In this document: piece by piece, positions 1 to 5,033 of the stretch | Numbering within the stretch: the first letter of the stretch is position 1 | How the letters are laid out: every line of letters starts with the position of its first letter | The notes under the pieces: generated by a model | Told to the model about the DNA's origin: nothing | Database searches by the model: none | What the model saw: the letters and a program-made list of their open reading frames with translations, nothing else | Position numbers and translations under genes: made by a program | Source: BM714 sp964644525 | GTDB taxonomy: Bacteria > Bacillota > Clostridia > Peptostreptococcales > BM714 | Direction: 5' to 3' | Assembly: GCA_964644525.1 (NCBI GenBank) | Contig: CAZXWC010000054.1 | Span: 1 to 11,082 of the forward strand | Length of the DNA: 11,082 bases

Positions 1-1
1 G

Positions 2-169
2 ATACAATATAACGGCGATGATGAAATCGTTAAGGGAGTAGAAGCCTTCGAAGAGTATATCAAGGAGGAAACCCTTGCTGTATCAATAGAAAGGGTTGAA
101 AATGAAGGAATGGAGAAAAAGAACCTAAATGACCATGAAACAGGAATATCCCTGGAGCGAATAAGCTGA
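2..169 (+). CDS. ileS: Isoleucyl-tRNA synthetase, C-terminal end (partial)
   Basis: This is the last 55 codons of a gene that begins before the window; frame 2 is open from the first bases to the TGA at 167-169. The translated end contains EAFEEYIKEETLAVSIER and then NLNDHETGISLERIS. The 'YIKEETLA' stretch and the closing 'H-x-T-G-I-S-x-E-R' pattern match, from memory, the extreme C-terminus of bacterial and clostridial class I isoleucyl-tRNA synthetases, which charge tRNA-Ile in the cytoplasm. The catalytic HIGH/KMSKS core lies outside the window and cannot be checked. The HD-domain gene begins 46 bases downstream on the same strand with no visible terminator between, so co-transcription is plausible. 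The alternative is another long cytosolic protein, but the motif match makes IleRS the best call. Confidence 0.8.
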   Translation: MQYNGDDEIVKGVEAFEEYIKEETLAVSIERVENEGMEKKNLNDHETGISLERIS

Positions 170-202
170 CCGCAGGCAAATTTTATTAGAAAAAGTGATT
201 TT

Positions 203-207
203 GGGAG
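203..207 (+). promoter_or_regulatory. Ribosome binding site that fixes the HD-domain gene start
   Basis: GGGAG lies 8 bases before the ATG at 216. The in-frame GTG at 195 has no purine-rich site in front of it, and the GGGAG would fall inside that longer reading frame. The ATG at 216 is therefore preferred. Confidence 0.65.
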
Positions 208-215
208 TGATTGAG

Positions 216-782
216 ATGTACAACAGAAAAAGAGCAATTGAAATACTGACCAGGCATCTTGAAACAGAATATCTTGTAAGACATTCTTATGCTGTGGAAG
301 CGGTAATGAGAAAGCTCGGCAAGAAATTTGATCCGGAAAGAGAGGATTTGTGGGCTGTTACAGGACTTCTTCACGATCTTGACGCCGACCTTGTGGACTA
401 CAGGGCGAATCCCGAGCTTCACGGGCCCAAAACCGTGGAAATACTAAAAGAAGAGGGTTTTGGAGACGAGGTCATGTACCATGCCATAATGGCCCATAAC
501 AAATCCACAAAGACTCCGATAAAGTCTCCGCTTGACAGGGCCATATACGCTGCGGATCCCATAACCGGTTTCATAAATGCCATTACGCTGGTTTACCCGG
601 ATAAAAAAATAGAAAAGGTAAAAGTGAAATCGATAACCAAAAGGATGTATGAAACGCGTTTCGCGGCTGGAGCCGACAGGGAGGCAATGTGGTCAATAGA
701 AGAGCTGGATATGGATTTTCGGGACTTCGCCGAACTTTCGCTCAAGGCCATGAAAGAAATTTCAGGAGTGCTGGGACTATAG
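216..782 (+). CDS. HD-domain phosphohydrolase family protein
   Basis: A 188-residue cytoplasmic protein of the HD superfamily, metal-dependent phosphohydrolases that act on nucleotides or other phosphate esters. The metal-ligand pattern is visible: H23 (RHS), the H53-D54 doublet in GLLHDLDAD, H89 and H94 (HAIMAH), and D114 in YAADPITG. The length suits small stand-alone HD proteins; there is no second catalytic or binding domain, signal peptide or membrane segment. The start is the ATG 8 bases after GGGAG; a GTG 21 bases upstream is in frame but lacks a ribosome site. It sits directly after ileS and ends just before a strong terminator, so it is probably the last gene of that unit. Proteins of this shape often follow housekeeping genes in clostridia, and their substrate is generally unknown. 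The fold is clear; the substrate is not. Confidence 0.85.
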   Translation: MYNRKRAIEILTRHLETEYLVRHSYAVEAVMRKLGKKFDPEREDLWAVTGLLHDLDADLVDYRANPELHGPKTVEILKEEGFGDEVMYHAIMAHNKSTKTPIKSPLDRAIYAADPITGFINAITLVYPDKKIEKVKVKSITKRMYETRFAAGADREAMWSIEELDMDFRDFAELSLKAMKEISGVLGL

Positions 783-799
783 AAAAGGTTTTGCAAATG

Positions 800-840
800 A
801 ATCCCCGATTGCCGTTGAAAAACGGAATCGGGGATTTTTA
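800..840 (+). terminator. Rho-independent terminator after the HD-domain gene
   Basis: Arms AATCCCCGATT (800-810) and AATCGGGGATT (826-836) pair perfectly. The stem continues through CCGTT (812-816) and AACGG (821-825), with one bulged G at 811 and a GAAA tetraloop. A T-run follows on the plus strand. The hairpin also falls directly after the stop codon of the minus-strand cyclase gene, so it may serve both. No T-run is seen on the minus-strand side, so termination there would be weaker. Confidence 0.9.
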
Positions 841-2619
841 TTTGACCATGCGGTTTTTACCCGTGGATTTTGCCTTATATAGTTTCTTGTCTGCATCGTT
901 TATCAGATTGTTGCTGTGCCTGCCTTCATATTGGGAAATCCCCCCGCTCAAAGTTACAGTCAAGTCATCAACATTCCATACGGCGGATTCGACGGTTTTT
1001 CTTACTTTTTCAGCAACCAGCCATGCGTTTTCCAGATTGGTGTTTGGGAGCAGTATAAGGAATTCCTCACCACCGTACCTGCCAATTATATCCGTTTCGC
1101 GAAGTACTTCATTGAAAATGGATGAAATACGTACAAGAACCTCGTCTCCGAACTGGTGGCCGTATGTGTCGTTTATTGACTTGAAATCATCTATGTCAAG
1201 CATTATGGCTGAAAGAGATGTGTGGTAGCGGTCTGCTTCTTGCATCCTGGACTGCACATTATCTAATATGGAATTGTGATTTAGCATACCTGTCAGGCTG
1301 TCGGTTCTTGCCAGCTGCCTCATTTTTTTTGAATATTTTTCAAGTTTGATTTTCTGAGTGTGGATTTTTATAATCATCTGGTTTGCTGTGGAAGCCAAGT
1401 TGTGCAGTTCGCGGTACTTGAATTTTGAAATGTCCAGTTCCTTGTATTTGCCGGGAGCGTTGGAAAGAAAATCGTTCATCATGTAGAATTCTTTGTCCAG
1501 ATTTCTGTTGTAGTATGCGAAAAGATACATTGATATTAAAAATGTCACTAAAGAAATAAGTATACTCAGCAGGAAATTTTGAACAAGAAGTCTTTCCAAC
1601 TCATTAATTCTGTCAAGATTTTGAGAATGGAGGAAATCAAGATTTATACCGGTTCCTATATACCAGTCCCATTCTGACAAATAAAGAACATAACTTGTCT
1701 TGGAATAAGAATATCCCAGTGCGCTTGCAGGCAAAGTATAGTCCACGAATCCTTCCGAATCGCTTGGGAGTTTTTTAATAATGTCCCAAATATACAAATC
1801 TCCCGATTTGCCTAAATCGTAAAAATTGTCAATTTGGTAGGGCGCAAGGAGAACATTTCCGTAACTGTTTCCAATGAATAGGTATTGTTCAGAATTCCTG
1901 TATATTTTTTCAAGTGTATCGAGAACCTTTTTCTTCAAGGCGTTTTCCGAATTGTAGAGGTATTCCCCTGTGCCGATAAACCAGTCATAAGGCTCGAAAT
2001 ATTTGATGTAGCCGATTTTTTTATGCATTTTGCCTGTTTCGCCCGGCTTGTACCAATACCACTCCATGTGGCCGCTTCTTTGGGGCGACGAAGCTATATT
2101 TACAGCATTTTGAATAGGATATTCGCCTTCGCTGTCCCTGATATTCAAAATTTCAGAGCCTTCGAGTTCGGGCATTGAAGGAAAAAGGACGATTGTACCG
2201 TCCATGCTGCCGATGAAATTATAGCCTGCATCGTCTTCGTATTTCAGGGATTCGACAACGGTTTTTATCATATATTTCAGCTTTGTCTCATCGATTTCAT
2301 ATTTGTTGTTTTCGAAAAGAGAAAGGGCGATACTGTGTGCTTCTTCAACCATGGATTTTGTTTTTTTCTTGATAGCTTGCTCTGATAAAGCCGATTCGTC
2401 TTCAATATAGGCATTTATGTTTCGGATTTTTGCCCGGCTTGCATCAAGTTCCCTGCTCAGGTATGATTTTTCATTCATAGAAAGATCTGTCTGGTAAGCC
2501 CTCACTTGGCCGAAATATGTCATTATGCCGTTTGAGAGAGTTAGAAAAAGAATTACAATTATTGAGAATATGAGACTTTGCCGGGTAAGGCTTATCTTGC
2601 TATTGTTTTTTTTAGTCAT
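838..2619 (-). CDS. Membrane dual-Cache sensor diguanylate cyclase (GGDEF)
   Basis: A 593-residue protein predicted to make cyclic di-GMP from two GTP in response to an extracellular signal. Order: short basic N-terminus; membrane helix about 15-37; an extracytoplasmic region to about 335 with two Cache-type units, each closing on a near-identical W-[FY]-I-G-T-G element (DWFIGTGEY near 215, DWYIGTGIN near 328); second helix about 348-370; a short linker predicted to be coiled; GGDEF domain about 437-593. The active-site motif is GGEEF (516-520), preceded at the usual spacing by RETD (507-510), the RxxD product-inhibition site, so an active and feedback-controlled enzyme is expected. There is no EAL domain. 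The start is the ATG at 2619, 10 bases after GAGGAGG; the upstream in-frame TTG would sit one base from that site. It is transcribed away from the pcm-sigI cluster, and its end abuts the terminator of the HD-domain gene. The ligand is unknown; Cache units usually bind small organic molecules. Confidence 0.92.
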   Translation of the reverse strand: MTKKNNSKISLTRQSLIFSIIVILFLTLSNGIMTYFGQVRAYQTDLSMNEKSYLSRELDASRAKIRNINAYIEDESALSEQAIKKKTKSMVEEAHSIALSLFENNKYEIDETKLKYMIKTVVESLKYEDDAGYNFIGSMDGTIVLFPSMPELEGSEILNIRDSEGEYPIQNAVNIASSPQRSGHMEWYWYKPGETGKMHKKIGYIKYFEPYDWFIGTGEYLYNSENALKKKVLDTLEKIYRNSEQYLFIGNSYGNVLLAPYQIDNFYDLGKSGDLYIWDIIKKLPSDSEGFVDYTLPASALGYSYSKTSYVLYLSEWDWYIGTGINLDFLHSQNLDRINELERLLVQNFLLSILISLVTFLISMYLFAYYNRNLDKEFYMMNDFLSNAPGKYKELDISKFKYRELHNLASTANQMIIKIHTQKIKLEKYSKKMRQLARTDSLTGMLNHNSILDNVQSRMQEADRYHTSLSAIMLDIDDFKSINDTYGHQFGDEVLVRISSIFNEVLRETDIIGRYGGEEFLILLPNTNLENAWLVAEKVRKTVESAVWNVDDLTVTLSGGISQYEGRHSNNLINDADKKLYKAKSTGKNRMVK

Positions 2620-2629
2620 ACTCGGCAAA

Positions 2630-2636
2630 CCTCCTC
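2630..2636 (-). promoter_or_regulatory. Ribosome binding site that fixes the cyclase start
   Basis: Read on the minus strand this is GAGGAGG, 10 bases before the ATG at 2619-2617. A TTG at 2628 would extend the frame by three codons but leaves only one base of spacing, so it is rejected as the start. Confidence 0.75.
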
Positions 2637-2677
2637 ACACATTGTTTTGTAAATAATTGAAAATGGCCGCAAAAAAC

Positions 2678-2706
2678 CTTATATGCATATATCTTTGTTT
2701 ACCCAA
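2678..2706 (-). promoter_or_regulatory. Candidate sigma-A promoter for the cyclase gene
   Basis: On the minus strand TTGGGT (2706-2701), 17 bases, then TATAAG (2683-2678). The -10 matches consensus at five of six positions and the -35 at three, with ideal spacing. It would give a leader of about 50 bases before the ATG. The weak -35 keeps confidence modest. Confidence 0.4.
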
Positions 2707-2835
2707 AAGCCTGCTGGCGCAATACATTATTTTATGGAATAACAAAATATATTCACACTTGATTAAAAAGGCTGAAAATGAGAATAAATAATAAACGAAG
2801 GTCTTTGTGTCTGGCGGAGGGAAAGTGGTGATGAA

Positions 2836-3411
2836 ATGAATCAAAAGGAATTGGATGCTTTTTTCAAACATCTCGACAGGACTTTTTTTCTTGAAGGTGA
2901 AAATAAGCGTTTTGCTGAATTCGACGGGCCACTGCCGATTGGATTCGGGCAGACAATCTCACAGCCAAGCCTTGTGCTTTACATGACAGGGATGCTCGAT
3001 TTGACAAGTGATTCATCGGTTCTTGAAATCGGTACCGGAAGCGGATACCAAACAGCTTTCCTTGCGCATTTCGGAGGCAGGGTATATACCGTCGAGCGAA
3101 TAGGTGCCCTTTCCGAAAAGGCACAAAGAAGATTGGCATTTCTGGGGTATAATAATATTGAATACCTTGTGGGAGATGGAAGCAGAGGTTGGAAGGAACA
3201 TGCTCCTTATGACAGGATAATGGTAACGGCGGCGGCTCGCCATCTTCCAAAAGCGCTTGCTGACCAATTGGCTCCCGGGGGGATAATGATAATACCGGCG
3301 GGCGCCGGTTTGCTTCAATCACTTTTGAGGGTTGAAAAGGCAAAGAGTGGAGAATTGATTGAAAAAACCCTTTTACAAGTAAGATTCGTAGACCTTGTGG
3401 GAGATTATTAA
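2836..3411 (+). CDS. pcm: Protein-L-isoaspartate O-methyltransferase
   Basis: A 191-residue cytoplasmic S-adenosylmethionine methyltransferase expected to methylate isoaspartyl residues in aged proteins so that they can revert to aspartate. Family hallmarks run in order: GQTISQP (38-44), the SAM-binding loop VLEIGTGSGYQTA (62-74), VERI (86-89), GDGSRGW (113-119), PYDRIMVTAA (124-133) and LAPGGIMIIP (145-154). It is about 15-25 residues shorter than typical bacterial Pcm proteins, missing mainly C-terminal sequence, but the core is complete. The ATG at 2836 follows GGTGAT at 2827-2832, with GGAGG further up at 2816-2820. It is the first gene of a tight same-strand cluster with sigI, rsgI and an SLH-protein gene; only 28 bases separate its stop from the chosen sigI start. 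The enzyme is not universal in Firmicutes, so its place ahead of a sigma/anti-sigma pair is notable. Confidence 0.92.
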   Translation: MNQKELDAFFKHLDRTFFLEGENKRFAEFDGPLPIGFGQTISQPSLVLYMTGMLDLTSDSSVLEIGTGSGYQTAFLAHFGGRVYTVERIGALSEKAQRRLAFLGYNNIEYLVGDGSRGWKEHAPYDRIMVTAAARHLPKALADQLAPGGIMIIPAGAGLLQSLLRVEKAKSGELIEKTLLQVRFVDLVGDY

Positions 3412-3439
3412 AGATATTGAAACATATTTGAGGAAAGGG

Positions 3440-4144
3440 ATGAAGAACTTGAGCACACTCCAGGAAAAGGTTGTTTTGGCAAAAGGCGATCCGGCCAAAA
3501 GGGAGGAATTAGTCAGAGAATACATGCCCTTTATATTGAGCTGCGCATCAAAGCAGTCGGGCCGCTATATAAAAAAGGGCATAGACGAAGAGTCGGGTAT
3601 TGCAATGTTGGCTTTTGATGAGGCAATCAGAAAATACGAGCCAAAAGAAGGCGGTTTTCTTTCCTTTGCCAAGCAGGTTATAGGAAGAAGGCTGATAGAC
3701 GATTATAGAAAAAACAATTCGAAAAACAATGCCCTGCCGATCGACACAAGCGATGTAAACGGCCGCAGGGGGAAATCCCTCGAAGTTGTTTCTGCTGAAA
3801 ATATATACCGGCTAAATAAGGAAGATGAAGAAAGAATGGAGGAAATTGAAGCGTATAAAAAAGAATTGCATGCATGGGGAATTTCATTCGGCAGATTGGT
3901 TGAAAATTCGCCCAAGCATGAACGCCTCCGCAGAGAATATAAGAACTTGGCTGTTTTGATGACGAATGATGACCAAATAATGGAAGAACTTATGAGAACC
4001 CATAGACTTCCCATAAATAAAATTATGGATAAAACGGAAATACCCCGTAAAAAACTTGAAAGGGGCCGAATATATATATTGAGTCTCATAGTTGTTTTGA
4101 CAGGAGACTACAGATACATAAGGGATTATATAGAGTGGAGGTGA
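3440..4144 (+). CDS. sigI: RNA polymerase sigma factor SigI
   Basis: A 234-residue alternative sigma factor of the SigI family, which directs RNA polymerase to a small set of envelope-, heat- or polysaccharide-related genes and is held inactive by a membrane RsgI protein. The N-terminal half holds a sigma-2-like region (about 26-91) with AMLAFDEAIRKYEP and FLSFAKQVIGRRLIDDYRK. The C-terminal half holds SigI-specific elements: WGISFGRLVENSPKHERLR (146-164), RLPI (189-192) and PRKKLER (202-208). It lacks an ordinary sigma-4 domain, as expected for SigI. The start is the ATG at 3440, six bases after GAGG (3430-3433). A TTG at 3449 is also reasonable, and a TTG at 3395 would overlap pcm but has no ribosome site. 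Its TGA stop lies inside the ribosome site of rsgI, pointing to coupled translation of sigma and anti-sigma factors. Confidence 0.9.
   Translation: MKNLSTLQEKVVLAKGDPAKREELVREYMPFILSCASKQSGRYIKKGIDEESGIAMLAFDEAIRKYEPKEGGFLSFAKQVIGRRLIDDYRKNNSKNNALPIDTSDVNGRRGKSLEVVSAENIYRLNKEDEERMEEIEAYKKELHAWGISFGRLVENSPKHERLRREYKNLAVLMTNDDQIMEELMRTHRLPINKIMDKTEIPRKKLERGRIYILSLIVVLTGDYRYIRDYIEWR
4137..4144 (+). promoter_or_regulatory. rsgI ribosome binding site overlapping the sigI stop
   Basis: GGAGGTGA is a near-perfect complement of the 16S rRNA 3' end. It contains the TGA stop of sigI (4142-4144) and supports the TTG start at 4149. A ribosome finishing SigI is placed on the rsgI start, which suggests matched production of the two proteins. 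The strong site may offset the weak TTG codon. Confidence 0.75.
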
Positions 4145-4148
4145 AATC

Positions 4149-5018
4149 TTGAAGGGTATTGTAATGGAAATAGACGGGGAAAATTTGGTCGTTTTGAAGA
4201 AAAACGGAGAGTATATAAAAACCAAAAAGGAAGGAAGAAGTGTTTGCGTAGGCCAGGAGATAAATTTTGCGGGTGACAGAAGCAAGAAAAAATGGGCGGC
4301 AAGGCGTTTGATTGCCATGGCTGCTTCTTTTCTAATTTTCATCGGCGCGGGAGCTGGCGGATACGCCTACTATACACCTGAGGGATATGTCGATGTCGAC
4401 ATCAATCCGGGAATAGAACTTGCAATTAACAGATGGGATAAGGTTATTAAGGTTTCGGGCGCAAACGAAGATGGCCAAAGAGTCCTCAAGGCGGCCGGAA
4501 AGATCAAGAACAAGGGAGTGGGAGATGCAGTCAAGATGATTCTTGAGGCCGCAGAGGAAGAGGAATTCCTTTGTGAAGACACGGAGAATTTTGTAAGTGT
4601 CTTTGTGAGCGGAAAAAACAATTTGGAGAATCTTGAAAAGGCCCAGAACGCTATAAAGAACCACCATAATCAAAGTGGCATTCAAATTTCATACAACGCG
4701 GAAAGTGGATCAATGGAAAAGTACAAGGCATTCAAAACAGAGGCCGAGGGACTGGGTATAAGCCCAGGAAAGCTTAACCTGTTGAAAAAGGTCTACGGAG
4801 ATTATGAAATTGGTAAAATGGAAGGAAGCGGTGACAATGCCTATGCCGAATACAAAGACTTGTCTGTAAAGGAAATAATGCAAACATTCAACATGAGCAA
4901 GGGAAAAGGGACGGTTAAAGACAAAGATGATGAAGTCAAAGAGCAGGATGAAGAAAAAGGAAACGAAAAAAACGGTAATTCGGGAAAAGGAAACAATTCC
5001 GGAAAAGGAAATAAATAA
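4149..5018 (+). CDS. rsgI: Anti-sigma-I factor RsgI, single-pass membrane protein
   Basis: A 289-residue anti-sigma factor expected to bind SigI in the cytoplasm through its N-terminus and sense a signal outside. Residues 1-45 form the RsgI N-terminal domain (KGIVMEIDGENLVVLKKNG, with a Val-Gly-Gln turn near 34-36). A basic stretch and one helix (about 53-75) follow, then the conserved extracytoplasmic segment YVDVDINPGIELAINRWDKVI (79-99). In studied clostridial RsgI proteins the Asn-Pro bond in this region undergoes autoproteolysis needed for signalling; here it is N86-P87. The distal part (about 100-235) is not recognised, and residues 239-289 are a charged Lys/Glu/Asp then Gly/Asn/Lys tail with short GKGN repeats. 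No carbohydrate-binding module or enzyme domain is present, unlike cellulosome-related RsgI proteins, so the signal is unknown. The start is TTG. It sits between sigI and the SLH-protein gene, and its TAA overlaps the next ribosome site. Confidence 0.9.
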   Translation: MKGIVMEIDGENLVVLKKNGEYIKTKKEGRSVCVGQEINFAGDRSKKKWAARRLIAMAASFLIFIGAGAGGYAYYTPEGYVDVDINPGIELAINRWDKVIKVSGANEDGQRVLKAAGKIKNKGVGDAVKMILEAAEEEEFLCEDTENFVSVFVSGKNNLENLEKAQNAIKNHHNQSGIQISYNAESGSMEKYKAFKTEAEGLGISPGKLNLLKKVYGDYEIGKMEGSGDNAYAEYKDLSVKEIMQTFNMSKGKGTVKDKDDEVKEQDEEKGNEKNGNSGKGNNSGKGNK

Positions 5019-5023
5019 GGAGG
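5017..5023 (+). promoter_or_regulatory. Ribosome binding site of the SLH-protein gene, overlapping the rsgI stop
   Basis: AAGGAGG shares two bases with the TAA stop of rsgI (5016-5018) and lies 10 bases before the ATG at 5034. This supports the start and ties the SLH gene into the sigI-rsgI message. Confidence 0.75.
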
Positions 5024-5033
5024 AAGATTTGTC

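Noticed and set aside
689..1228. Plus-strand open frame of about 180 codons overlapping the HD gene end and the cyclase end
   Set aside because: It runs through the terminator hairpin and antisense to the conserved GGDEF domain; its composition does not look like a real protein.
2681..2690. Perfect palindrome ATATGCATAT upstream of the cyclase gene
   Set aside because: It is short and AT-rich and overlaps the candidate promoter spacer. It could be an operator, but nothing else supports it.
2752..2779. TTCACA-16-GAAAAT as a sigma-A promoter for the pcm operon
   Set aside because: The -35 is good, but the -10 matches only four of six and lacks the leading T. It is too weak to annotate.
3884..4342. 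Minus-strand open frame opposite sigI/rsgI
   Set aside because: It is antisense to two well-matched genes, starts without a ribosome site and shows no family motif.
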